Origin: Sarcocystis neurona | Lineage: Eukaryota > Apicomplexa > Conoidasida > Eucoccidiorida > Sarcocystidae | Assembly: GCA_000727475.1 (NCBI GenBank) | Contig: KL647301.1 | Span: forward strand, 2,071,055 to 2,135,054 | Length of the DNA: 64,000 bases | Reading direction: 5' to 3' | In this document: positions 1 to 13,400 of the stretch, piece after piece | Layout of the letters: each line of letters opens with the position of its first letter | Position numbering within the stretch: position 1 is the stretch's first letter | The notes under the pieces: generated by a model | The model's database searches: none | What the model was told of the DNA's origin: nothing | The model's input: only the letters and a program-made list of their open reading frames with translations | Translations under genes and position numbers: made by a program

Positions 1-348
1 GACAGCAGCGCGCCGTAGCAGAAGTCATCGCAAACACAGCAGCAGTGACCGCAGCAGCGCCAACGACCACAGCGTCAGCACTGCCAGCTGCACCATTGTA
101 ACAAGCAGCTGCTCCTCCTGGCCTTGTCAGTGTGTGCGTCAGCAGCATCGGCAACGACGGCGGCGAGGGTTCCCGCTTGGGCGCGCAGCAGCAGCATCAG
201 CAACAGCACTCGTCGCCTGTTTCCCTGCCGGTCTCTCTCTTCCTCGCGGATCCAGGAAGAGCGTCAGGCAGAAGACTTAGCCACGCTGGTCTCAGTAGGG
301 CCACGAATGCAGTCGTCTGCCTTGGCTGCAGCTGTGCAAGACGCTTGA
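1..348 (+). CDS. 3' end of an unidentified plus-strand gene (partial)
   Basis: Two pieces look exonic. Bases 1-98 are sense-strand CAG-type sequence; the frame starting at base 3 reads as an Ala/Thr-rich peptide up to a TAA at 99-101, and a donor-like gtaaca overlaps that stop. A pyrimidine-rich tract then ends in a clear acceptor at 254-255, followed by 256-348, an open frame of 30 codons starting EERQAEDLATLV and ending AAAVQDA with a TGA at 346-348. The phase across the intron is not settled: joining at the gtaaca donor keeps the second frame only if the first piece is read in the frame starting at base 2. No domain is recognisable and the protein's N-terminal part lies outside the window. 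Confidence 0.4.
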
Positions 349-1222
349 CCGGTGGTAGCCCGTCTACAGCAGCTCTGCGCGAGGCAGACCCTGCTACAGC
401 AGCAGCAGCAGCAAAAACCGGTGCCTTTCTCAAGCCCCGTACAGGGACTGACGGTGCTCTCTCTCATTCACAATGTCAGCGATGCACCTTCTATGCAGTG
501 TACGTCTGCTGTACGTACACTGCAATGCGCTCCATACCTGTATACATATATAAACGTGCAAACAAGTGGTCGTCTGTATTACACACACGAAGAGGCCCAC
601 AGATACAAGCAAGACTTCAATCGCTTCCTTCCGTTGTGTCGCCTTCATTTTCCGTCTGTGACACTCTCTCTTTATCACGGGGATCCTGTCAACGTAGTGG
701 AGCGCCTCCGGCAGCGTCGCCGCTACGTGTGCAACTACATGTAAATACAAACATATATATACATATACCTACGCATATATATATATATATATATACGTAC
801 ACCCTCATGCAGAATCCCTCAGTCACTTTTCAACAGGAGGCACGAGCTCACATACAGCGCCTCCTGCTGCTCCTCCCCTCTGCATATATATGTATATCGT
901 GTGTCGTAGTATACGTAGGTATTGCCTGTAGCAGTGCACCGATACAGAGGACGTTTGTACAGTTGTGTACATATATGGGCAGCTTACGCAGACTACTACA
1001 CATATACACACCTTAGTACGTACGTACACACAGCGACTCTGTAGATGCGTATATATATGGAGAGGTTACGCATACTACTACACATACACACATATCAGTA
1101 CACACATACACACAGCGCTTGTGTAGTTGTGTAGACGTCTGGACAGGTTACGCACACTCGTACACATATATACACACATTCGCTACAGTATCAGATATAC
1201 ATATATATATATATATATGTAA
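349..1222. other. Non-coding stretch with (TA)n and (CA)n microsatellites
   Basis: This stretch follows the stop of the first gene and precedes the start of the next. It has a short CAG run near 390-415, then AT-rich microsatellite sequence at about 755-800, 1045-1100 and 1180-1220. Open frames here are short and made of repeat-derived Tyr/Ile/His codons. I see no gene in it; it may hold a 3' UTR and the promoter of the next gene. Confidence 0.6.
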
Positions 1223-1422
1223 ATGCTTCTGGCGCCCACTTGTGACTATTATCAGCTCAGACTACTTAACAGCTTGTGTGCTTACAAGCGTGTGTGGCTT
1301 TCTCTCATGGGTGATCTTAAGAATCCTGGGAGACGGCGGGCCAGGGGTCCATTCTGCTTGCCCTTCCTGCTTGAATACCGCTGCGTCGCGAGACAACACG
1401 CGTCTTTACCGCTGCTGCTGCG
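1223..1422 (+). CDS. Proposed exon 1 of the unknown multi-exon gene
   Basis: An ATG opens a non-repetitive frame beginning [16 protein letters not shown]. It stays open to a gtaaac donor at 1423; without splicing it would end at once in TAA. CTG-type repeat, typical here of introns, begins directly after it. The exit phase leaves two bases (CG). Confidence 0.4.
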
Positions 1423-4400
1423 GTAAACAGATGGCTGCCAGTGGGTGCTGCAATATCTGCCGCAGGTGACGGCTCTCTTGCACCATCGCCTGCGGCTTCG
1501 TCAAATGCTCCAGCAGATACTGCGGCAGTGACTGCTGTGTGCTGCTGGTTGCATCGCCCCTGCAGCTCCTACTGCTGCTGCCACGACGGCTTCTTTCGTG
1601 TGTCGGCGCTTCGGGGTTTGTGCTGCTGCTGCTGCGGCTGCTGCCACTCTGGGTTCATGGGGACACACTGCAGCAGCTCTGCTGGGCGTGTGCTGCAGCG
1701 TGGTGCTCACGGCGACTGCTGATGCTGCTGCTTTTGCTGCTGTTTTTGACTACTGCGGTTCACCAGAGGGGAGCTCGTTGAGGACTTGCCTTTATCCTGC
1801 TGCCTCGCAGCAGGCCTGATGCCTCAGCTCCAGGGAGGGCAGCCGCGAGAAAACGCAGCACCAGCAGACAGCGACTGCGAGTGGAGCGAGCTGCACCTGC
1901 TGCCTTCGAGGCGTACTCTGGAGCAGGAGCGGTGCAGGCAACAGCCTCTCTTGCTGGCTGCTGCACTTGCATCGTCAGGCCGAGCAGCAGTAGCTCTGCC
2001 TTTCCGCTACTGCTGCAGGCACACGCGAGAAGCTGTTGCTGCCTGGTCCCGCGCCACTGCTGCTGCATCCCCCTTGATGCTGCTGCTCCTCACCTGGCGC
2101 TGCTGCCGCTCTCCTGTTGCTGCTTCCACCACCCGGCAGTCCCTTACTTCCCTCGCGTTTGGTGACGAGCGCAGCGGCAGCCGTTCTCTACTCCATGCGG
2201 AGCTCCTTCCTGCTGCTGCGATGGCTTCTGCTGCGACGGTGGCTGCTGCTGCTGCTGCGGTGGCTGCTCCCGCTGCTATGCACGTTGCTGCCTATGCTAC
2301 CGAGGCGTTGGCTTCTGCAGCAGCAGCTCCGGCTCTGGCTGCTAGCTACAACTCTCCTTTATGCGTGTGTGACAGAGGACAGCTGTGCGCTCGTGTCGCA
2401 CCGACAGCAGCAGCAGCCGCAGCAGCAACAGCAGCAGTGTGGGGCATGTTTTTCTTTCCTGCACAAGAAACGGGTGACACAGGTACCCTCAGTGCAGACG
2501 GAGTGCGGCTCAGGGGTATGGATGACCTCCCTGCCTTGCAGGCGCCGCAGCAGGCCGTCTAGCAATAGCGCTACCGCGTTGCTCCGCCCCACGTGTGGCT
2601 GCAGCAGCACCAGCAAGCCGGAGTGGATCCAGCTGTATATGTTGGACGGCCGCGTAACAGCTTCCACGAGCCGCAGCCGTAGCAACAGCAGCGACGATAA
2701 GAGCAGCAGGACAACCTGCAGCAGCAGCAGCAGCCTCTGCACCAGCAGCAGTGTGCACAAAGGCAGCAGCACCTGCTGCAGAGGCGGTGACACCAACGAC
2801 GGCAGCCCAGGCTGCAGCAGAGAAGGCAGGAGGACTGGCAGCGACGGACCCGCTGGCCTCTCCGCCACGGACAGCACACGGGGCAGCAGCAGAAATCGCA
2901 GCAGCACGTCAGGCAGCGGCAGAGTCAGCAGGAATGGCAGGAGAGGAAGCTGCGAGAGGGCCAGCAGCAGACGAGGCGGGAGCAAGAGTGTCAGCAGGAG
3001 GGAAGACCCTAGAATTTGCTGCGCATTCGTCTTCACGTTTGTTAGGGCCTCGTGGCCACTGCGACGATATAGTAGACTGCGTGTGAAGCCCGTCTGCTGC
3101 GCTGCTGCTACCGGTGCTTGTGGCACTGCGAGGAGTGGTCCATCCACTGCTACTCTTTCGTCTCGTCCTGCTGCGTACTTTTCTGTTTGTGCGGCATTGC
3201 CGTCGGCTACGGCTCTTCCAAGTGTGCAGTGGCCGTCCAGCGCATGCGACTGGTCCACGGCATTTGCTACTGTTCATATTGCCGCTTCCGTCGGTGTTCC
3301 TCCATCTGTTTCTGTTGCGTCTGCTGGTGCGCTAGCTTCCGCCTCTCTCCTTGCTGCTGCCTCGTCTGCTGGTTCGGCTACTGCCGCTGCTCTTCCTGCG
3401 TCTGCCGTTACGTCTTCGCTTGCTGGTGCCGCCTCCCCTGCGCTCCCTGCTGCCTATTCCGTCGCTGGTGATTCCTATGTCTCTGCGTCTGGCGCAGCTG
3501 CTGCGGCAGCAATGGAGTCAGCCGCAGAGATGCAGCGGCTGCGGCAGCGGCTGCAGAGGCAACGGCAGCACAGCCCCACAGCGCTTCAAGCCCTAGGTAC
3601 TGCTGCTGCGTGTATCAACCGGGGACAAGCAATGACAGGATTTGTGATAGCAGCAGCAGGAGAGTGTGACTCCGTTGCAGGTGCTGCTACGATGTCGTCA
3701 ACACCAGCAGCGAGCAGCACGTCCGCAGGGGCACTCGGCTCGGCGCTTGCGGCCGCGTCACTGTCGCAGGTATGTGGGCTGTATTTGCTTTCCCCATTAA
3801 TGGCGGCAGCGGGAACGTTCGACACCGGAACTATTATACCTCGTGCCTTCTTTGCTGCTGCTGTATCCGTTTAAACGTGAAGTAGCTTCTGGGGCTGCGT
3901 TTGCCGTTGCTTCGGGCTGAGCCGCAGACTCCTTCCATGTTAATATCCTCGCTGCAGCGGGTACTTCTCCTATACGCCTAATTCTCGAGGTGACTCCGCT
4001 GCTGTCGCGTAGCTGCTGAGAGGAACACGTGCCGTTCGACAGTTTTTTCTGCTGCTGCGTTGTGACGCAGTGGGGCGTGCGTGATAGGTCTTGTGTTGCT
4101 GCAGAGGCCACGAGATGGCGAACAGGAGATGAGCAAGCAGCAGCAGCAGCACCGACAGCAGCTGGAGCAGGAGAAGCAACAACTCGACATGCTGGAGCAG
4201 CGGCAGCGACGGCGAGACCAGCCACAACAGCAGGAGCGGCGTCGCCAGCAGCATCTGCGAGTAACTGATGTTGGGCCGCCGGAGCAGGCCCAGCAGACGC
4301 AGCAGCAGGAACAGCTGCCAAAGCAACGGCAATTTGAGCGGCAGCTCCATCCCCAACGAGAGGCGCAGCAGCAACAGCGCCAGTGGCACAGGCAACAGCA

Positions 4401-7400
4401 CCAGCAGCAACGGCGTCTACAGCAGCAGCAGCAGCACCAGCAAGAACCCCCGACGCATGCACAGCAGCAGCGGCGTTCCCACCAGCAGCCTCCGCGGCAT
4501 CCCCAACATCCGCAGCGTCCAAGGCAACACCAACAGCAAAAGCAGCAGGCTGAGGAGAACCAGACGATAAAGCAGGAGCAAACGCCCGCAGAGAGAAGGA
4601 GAAGAAGTAGTGCTGCAACAGAGACAGAAAGTGGCGAGCATGCACGGCGGGTCCGCGGCTACCAGAGCGAATGTATGCAGCTGTTGCGGTGGTTAAAAGA
4701 GCAGGAGATAGAACTTGACGGTGAGCATCCCCACAGCTGCTGCTGCTTCTGGAGCGACGCCGAATGCTGCGTGAAGCAAAGAAAAGCTAGCTCAGCCCCG
4801 ACGGAGGCCTGGCAGCTGAGGAACGGCTTCCGCGTGCCTCCGCGCCAGCCACATATCTCTTAAAACGAACATATACAAACACACACACGTACACACATTG
4901 ACGCAGACGTCTGAATTATTCTCGCATGACTAGCACGATCTACACGTATTTGTATTCTTCAAGTATCGTCCATTCTTTGGCTTTGTCTTCCCCTCTCTGT
5001 CTGTGTCTCGCATTTTTTCTGCGTCCCTCTCTACACGTGTACGTTTGTGTGTATGTACGTGTGTATGTACGTATGTATGGATGGATGCTGACGGGCCTAA
5101 GCTGCATGCACCTGGTTGTATGGATACTGCTTCCGGCCAGAGCCGACGCGGGCGTTGCCTGTGAGAGTAGGTTGTTGCGGGTCGCCTCTCGTTTGTCCGA
5201 TGTTCGTGCCTTACGTCTTATATATACACACACGTCCACATACACACTTTTTGCATGTATTCTATTAGATATAGAACGACGTGTGTGTGACGTATACCAT
5301 TTCCTGTTAGAGCGTCCTCCCTGGACATACATGTCTATACACACAGAAATATATGGTTAGTGTCTGTGTCGAGGTGCCCGTACCCGGACACGCTGCATGT
5401 GTGGCTGTTTCTTCTGCTGTTGTGGGGTCCCCCTAGCGTCTCTCCTAGGCATCGACGCCGACGCTGCAGTGCTACGACTGCTTCTACCTGCTGCTGCTGC
5501 TGCACTGTTGCCGCAGCGGGTGCTGCTGCGGCGAGAAGACTACCACGCAGACTGCCCGTTCAGCGCAGCAGCGGGCGGAGTAGCAGCTGCGGCTGCAGCT
5601 GCAGCAGCAGCAACAGCAGCAGCAGCAACGGAGGAGTTAGCAGCCGAGACAGCCGCAGTGCTGCTCGAGGAAGACGCTGAAAGCTGCAGCCCTTTCACGT
5701 ACATGGCCCACCCGCTAAAGCTCGCTACATCCTGCAGCACAAGTCTCGGTTCCACGCCTCCGCCGCATGCTGTGGAGCGTTTCCCCGCGCTGCTGTACGC
5801 AAGCAGCAGCAGCAGCGTGCAGCGCAGAAACAGCAGAAAACGTTGGGAACTTCTGCGTCCCGGCGACGTACTCTCGCTGCGACTGCTCGACGCAGTACAG
5901 CACCCTGGCGGTATTTCTGCGACTTCTAACGCTGCTGGTGCTGCCGCTAGAGCGTCCAAAGCGACGCCGCCGCCAGCAACGGACGAGAGCGCCTCGTTTG
6001 TCGACCGCACAGGCTCTGCTGCTGCTGTTGGTTGTTCACGTGCTGCTGCGCAACGCGCCACACCCGCAGACTTCGCAACAGCAGCGGCGTTGCACAAGGA
6101 GCAGCAGGAAGGCGGCAAAATTGCTGTTCGCTTTGCCTGTGGGGAGGCCCCAGATTATCTTGCTGAGTGGCACCGCTGGGAAAATACGCAGAGGGAAGCG
6201 CGAAGAAGACTGGGGAAACACGAAAACTGCAGGAAAGAAGAAGATGCAGCAGCAGAAGCCTACAAAATCGGCCTTCGTCGGCTGTACGTTCACATCAAAG
6301 AAACATGCAGATGCTGTCTGACTCTCACCCTCAGTTCTCCCAAAATGTACACGAACGTGCTGCTCTACATACAACACACAAGCATGTACATCTACACAAA
6401 TGTGTCGCATATATTTGACAAATATACATATATATATATATATTACATATAAATATTAAATGTGTGTATATGTAGACATGGAGACAGCAAATACACGCAC
6501 ATACAGGTAAATATATGTATAGATATATATACACCTTAGTATGTACATATGTGTAAACACGTAGACAGCAAATGTGCCCTTACGTATACTTTGATATACG
6601 TATATATATATATATATATACCTGTAAGATGTATATAGATATAGTAACGCAGGCAGCAAATGTACACCTCCATCTGACGCATACATATATATATATACAC
6701 ACATATGTATATATGTGTAGACATGTAGACACCAAACGCACATTCATATACACCTGACACATACATATATATACATTTGAAATATATGTGCATATATATA
6801 CAGGTGTGTATGCATGTAGATGTGTAAACAGCAAGCAGAGTGAAGTGGAACGTCCCCTCTGGCCTAGGGAGCAGCAATACGCGCTGCTCCTCTACAGGTT
6901 GTAAGCAGCAGGGACGTGCCAGCCCCACGTGACTTGCCGCTGCTACTACTGTTGTGCCGCCGCTGCTGCCGCCGGTTCGATTTTGTGGGCACGGTGCTGC
7001 CGCGTACGGGCTGCTGCTTCCGCTGGCCCTTGCGGCTGTCTGTCTTTGCTGTTAGGTGCTCCTCCTGCAGCAGCCGGTGGTGAACGCTGCCGCTGTTGCG
7101 GCTTTTACTGCGTCTGCTGCTTATGCGGCTGGCTCCTGCTGCCGCAGCTGCGCGCCGGCCCCTCTGCTGGAGCTGACGCTTGCATGCGTTTGGTGCTTCT
7201 GCATGCGTGATAGTACTCTTTTCTTCTGTAGGGATGTTTATCAATATTCAAGTTTTTCCTTGTGAAGATCGACTGTTCTATGCACCCATTTATATACAGA
7301 TATATAGTCACATTGAAACGCACATATACTCTTTTATATCAATGCGCTCGCATGCAGTTACAGATATATCTGTGAATTTTGATTTTAAAATTCTCTGTAT

Positions 7401-10400
7401 ATCCATCTGTCTATCCATGTCTATCTCTCTCTCTATTTGTCTACCTATCTATCTGTCTATCTATCTCTCTACATATCTGTCTGTCTATCTATCTGTCTAT
7501 CTGTCTATCTATTTATCTATCCCTCTATCTGTCTATGTATATATATAAATATATAGGTAGTAGTGTTCACGATACGACGGCTCTTGCATGCGACATAGAG
7601 GGATGATGTTAGACTGTGTGCTACTGCTGTGCCGCAGCTTTGAACAGGATTTAAACGAGCTGCTTCCACTGCTGCTTCGGCGGGAACCTCACCAACAGCA
7701 GTCGTACGAGCAGCAACACCAGCAGGAACAGCAACAGCAGCTGCTCCCGGAGCAGCAGTATCTGCCGGCTCACTTGACGACTCCGCACGTCCACGCTCAT
7801 CCGTCATTGCTCGGACGCGCGGCGGGCAGCAGGCACGTGTCGGCGCAGGAGCAACAGGAAGAAGCGTCTCGAGGGCAGCAGCAGGGGGAAGAGGCGGGTA
7901 GTGGTTTGCCTGCATATTATCCTCCATCTCCGCAGCCGCATCGGTGCCGCATCCTGGGACTGCTGCATCGCTATTTGCTTGTAGAAGTGCTGCTGCAACC
8001 TCAGCAGCAGTTGCCCTGCGCAGCAGCAGAGCATGCCGGGTGCCTGCAGCAGAGCCAGGGGAACTCCACGTGTCCGGCGAAGGAGGAGGGAGGAGCGCAG
8101 GGGAGTGAGCTGCGACAGCAGCGACAGCACCAGCAGGAGGAGCAGCAGAAAGGAGAGCAGCAGCAGCAGGAGGAAGATTTACCTGAACCGCGGGATGGTG
8201 GGAAAGACAGCCGCAAGTCGCTGGTGGCACTGTTGCCGATAGATGAATTCCAAGACGTTATGCAATGGGTGCACCGACGCCGTCAGGTGTACGTACACCG
8301 CAATACTTTCAAGTATGGCTTGCTGCTCACAGGAAAGAAGGCCTGGGAAGGCTTTCGTGCCGCTCAGGACGAGAAGACAAGCAGATGCGACGCAGCAGAA
8401 AGTAGGTGTTCTTCCACGCAGCACGCACCAATGCTGATAATTTCGAAATTCTCTGCGTGGTGGGACTTCTCTGCTGTCTCCTGCTGCTCCTTCCCCGGTT
8501 AGCTGCACTGCTCGTGCTCCTTCGAACGAGTCTGCTCTGTGCTTCTGCTGCTGCTATCTGCGGCACCCTCCACTGCTGGTGCCGAGTGCCACTCCTACAC
8601 ACTCTGCTGGTGCTGCCTGCGCTCTCTGCACCAGCTGCTGCTGCAGTCGCAGTTTCTCGCTGTGATGTTGGCAATTTTTGCGGCTGCCTCGGCGGCGCAG
8701 CAGCAGCTGCCACTTCTGTGTCTCCTTCGGGGCAGACGAGATGAGCTGCTGCTGCGCTGCGGTCGCCGTTGCTGTTTGCTGCTGATGTCGCACTGCGCGT
8801 AGAGAAGCTGGGGCTGCGGGCTCGACTTGTTTGTTCTTCTCGCAGCTGCTGCGTGTACGAAAAGACGTCCCAGACGCGCAGCCGCCGTTCTTCTCCACAC
8901 CGCTCTGTGTGGTCGCGTCAGCATAATTATGTGCCTGCCTCAGAATTCCCCTTGCTCAGACTTGCTGTATACATATGCACTTACACATTTCTGCGGGCAC
9001 ACACAGCTGTAAACACACGTGCACACGTATACACAGACATCGTCCTTCATACTCACACCCATATACACATCTATCCACCGGTACGCCTATACGTCTATGC
9101 ATGCATACGAACATATCTATGCGTATATCTTCACATCTAAAGACACAGACACACACACACACACAAATGTACATATACACGTGTTTAAGAGTGCACGCGT
9201 CTCGGACGTTTAGCTGTTCGGCAGAAACAGAGATACCGCCGAAAAAGAATTGGCGGTCCCTGGGGAATTGCACGTGTGTTTGCTTCCTGCTGGCGAATTT
9301 TGAGAGAACGCTGTCTCTGATGGGAAGTGTTGGTGCGTGCAACTTCATTTGAACTTAACTAACTTACGCGCACGCGTGTGCTGATGCACGCGCGTAAAAT
9401 AAATATGCATGTCTGTAGTTGACGAATGTGTATCCGATTCAAACTGACTTCGCGCAGAAAAGCGATGTCATCTAAGAAAGCGGGAAAAGGAGAAGTAAAC
9501 TTCAACTATATACACATCCCCGCGGTAAATTTATGTCTACATCATATACAAACTTGTAAAACATGTATATATATATCACATACACATTTGTAAGATAAAT
9601 TATACATATCTCTGTATATAGAAGATATACATTTGTTAGAGTAACACATACACATCTAAGGTAAACATTCATATACATATACATATCTCTCTGTCTATAT
9701 GTATATCTGTCATACAACCGTCAATATGATCTATATGTGTACATACGTACCTATCTATGTTGTAGAGACACTTTCAAGATATATATATATATATACGCCT
9801 ATATTTGCATGTGTGTCTACCGTGTACACACATCTATATGATTTATGTATATCTTTCTAAAATTATACCCTCTACACATTTACAAAAATAATACGTATAT
9901 AACTATATCGAATATATATTCAGTTATAAGACCAATACATATATATATAGGATACATATCTGTGTAAATATATATATATATATGTATATCACAGATACAT
10001 TTTTGTAGGATGAATATATATATGTATATGTCATATACACGTAATTTAAAGATCAACGTGATACACGTGTGTATCGTGTAAATATTTCTATTATAAATCT
10101 ACAGCATATGAGTATGCGTAATATTGATGTCCCTTTCTGTTTTGTTTCGGGTTTGCTTCTCTCTTCGCATCTTCTCTCGGCTTCGAGCGTTTCTCTTTTT
10201 CTCCGTTAGCCGCATCCCTCCACAGGTACACAAGCACGAGCAAGTATCTGCAGGAGCAGGTGTAGACAGTTAATAATAACACGTTTGAGCTGAAGAGACT
10301 GCGGGGCGCATGCGCTTCGCCTTGGTGGGCATGTCTGGGTTTGTCTGTATGGTAAGAATGTTTTTTTGCAGAGGAAGCCCCGGCTGATTCTTTGGATTTC

Positions 10401-13400
10401 TACTTTTCGTGCACACAGCTGTTGCCGCCTGACTTGGCCTTTCCGGCAGCAGCAGAGGCAGCTGCGTTTCTTCCTGCTGCTTCTCTACCCCCCTCCTGCC
10501 CTGCTGCGGCTGCGCTTTCAACTGCAGCAGCAAACGCCGTGCTGGCAACAGCCAGCCACATTCTAAGCTCTCGACCTTCTGTTGCTGCTGCTGCTGCTCC
10601 TGCGACTTCTGCTTCTCTCTCTCCGTCGGTTCTCGACGGCAGCACGACAACCGGCGACAGCAGCAGCAGCGCCCCCACGGACAGCAGCAGCAGCACGACC
10701 ACCACCAGCAGGCAGAGCTGCAGTGGCGACAGCAGCAGCAGCAGACGTCGTGGGGAGAGCGAGAGCCTGCGGAACGCGCAGGAGGCAGCCAGCAGCTGGA
10801 GAAAGGAAGAAGCGATCCCTATGCTGCCTCTGCCTGCTGCGGGACGGGAATGGTTCGTCCAAATGTCAGTGCACCCACCTATTCCCACTGAAGCTGCGTA
10901 CATGCTGTTTTATGAGCAGCCACCGAATCACTTGCACGCCGAGCTGCTGCGTTATCACAAGCAGCTGCAACAGCAGCAACAGCAGCACCTGGAGCACCAG
11001 CTGGCGCTGTACCGACCGTACGGCAGCGGGGGCTCCGGTGCGCGGATCCTGGAGCGCTGGCGAAGACAGCAGCGACAGCAGCTGCGGCAGCAACAGCAGC
11101 ACCAGCAGCCCTGGTGGGAGGAGAGGGGGGAAGACGCAAGGGAAGCAGAACTTACAAATGTTCTTGGCCGGTACCACTACGCAATGCTTCAGGCCGCGCG
11201 ACTCAAAGCGAAGCAGGACGCAGTTTCTCGCAATGCCTATAAATCCGTCTTCCAGGATAGACACGGCAGATCATTTAGCGACCTCCCACGTACGTCACAC
11301 TACTTTCTCCCTCTCTGCATGTATATGCGCAGCAGACCTGTGGTATCGTTTTTTCACGAATAGGTACACGTGTGCATATATATTGATGTAAGCGCATACG
11401 TAGTCGCACACGTGGACACACGTATCTACCCATGTGTACACATCCGTACTCTGCGTGCAGACGGGGAGTGTGTGTGTGGCTCCGGCTGCTTTCGACCTTC
11501 TGCAGTTGCTGCTGCGGCTGCTGAAAAAACGACGCTGCCGTAGTTGCTGCCGTTGTTGCTGTTGTTCTGCTGCAGTGGACACTACCACTCCCCCACTGCC
11601 CAGTGCTGCTGCTGCGACGCTGCTATGGGGCTGCGGCGCTTCGTCTTCACGCTGATGCCGCTGCTTCTGCTCCTGCTGTGGTGCTTTTACCTCTCACGGA
11701 GGCCGGGCAGCAGCACCGCACACAGCGGCAGAGAAGTCGCGTCGGCACATCAGTGTGCGGCGACGACACAGCAGCAGTGGTAGAAGAACCAGACCGCGAC
11801 CCTTGTTCCTATCGATGCTGATACCTTCCTCCAGATTCTTTCGACCTTGCCTTGCGGCGCACGAGGAGCAGTCCCGGCTGCTGATGCTGCTGCTGTTGAC
11901 ACTGGTGGTGTTGTCGCTCCTGCTGTTGGCGGTGCTGCTGTGTGTGTGCTGCTGCTGCTGTTGGTACTGCTGTTGCTGTTGCGGTTGCTGCTGCTGTTCT
12001 TGGTATATCGCTGCTGCTGTTGATATTGTTGATGGTGCTACACGTGTGATTTCTGAGAAGACTGCTGCTGTTGCTGCTGCTGTAGGGTGGGTGACAGACC
12101 CGGAGAAAAGAAAGCTTCTGACGCTGCGACGGGTGCGTCAATTCGTCGAAGACGTGCAAGACACTTGTGCCGTGCTTCGCTCTCTCGATCTGCGTGAGGT
12201 ACGTGCGGCTCTGCCCTTTTCTCGAGGGGCATGCGCTTGTAGATCAGTCTGGATACCCAGCGATTTCTCTATCCATACACACCGCAATACAAATCACTCT
12301 GCGAGTATAAACTTGCGTGCATAGACATATGCACAGGAGCATTAATATATATATAAATACATACATACACATATGTATGCATACATACATATGTACATAT
12401 ATATGTATACACATATGTATATATACATACATATGTATATATATATATCCACGTATATATAAATACATTTAGATATATATATATATATGTCTATCCATGT
12501 ATATGTGTACATGCATATATATATATATATGTATAGATGTATGCATATGTATTTATATGTCAATGCATATATCTACATCTATCTATGTATATGTATGTGC
12601 CTGTACTTTGGTTTCGAGTGTCTTTGCACGCACGCGCATAGTGACTGAACGTCGACAAACACGAGGCACGCTTTTAACGGTGGAGGTGGGTGTACTGCAG
12701 CTGGCAGTTGTGGTGTATATACACTCGAACGTATCCTCTCCCTCGTGTTTCGTTCTTCCTCGTAGGTACACGCACACACAGGAGCAGATAGAAGCGGCAC
12801 TGGTGTACAGGTATAGAGATATTCCTCGACCCACCTGTCTATATCTCTCTGCAGTCTTAATATCTCGTGCATTCACGCCCTGCTCGGGGGGCAGCAGTAG
12901 ACGCCGTGCGCATGCAAATTCAACGCAGCGGCATGTACGAGACCCCCCCAGCGGGGTGCACCTGCTGCACGTACGCAGACGGCATTACGACGCGTTATCA
13001 CCGGGAGTATCAAACATTATATCTCGGCCTACCTGTCCATATATCAATGTAGCTCTCTCTATCTATTTATATGTATATATAAACGTATATATATATATAT
13101 ATACGTGTACGTGGACGTCGTAACATATATATATATAGATATAGATATAGCTATGTCTACGTGCTGCGATAGGTAGAGGTGCGTGCATATACATGTTAAC
13201 CGCGTATATACAGAGACACACATGTCTACGCACACGTAACGAGATCTGCGCGCACGTATAAGGGGTTATATGTGTACGTCACTATAGACATGCCTGTGTA
13301 CACACACGTATATATATATATATATAAGCTGAATTGCAGATTAAGGCAGTGGGTGTAGATGGAGGTGATTGCTAGGAAGCGTTGGGACAGGCGTTTTCAC

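Noticed and set aside
2359..3258. Leu-rich minus-strand open frame of 299 codons
   Set aside because: CTG-phase translation of CAG repeat lying on the plus strand; no normal-complexity block.
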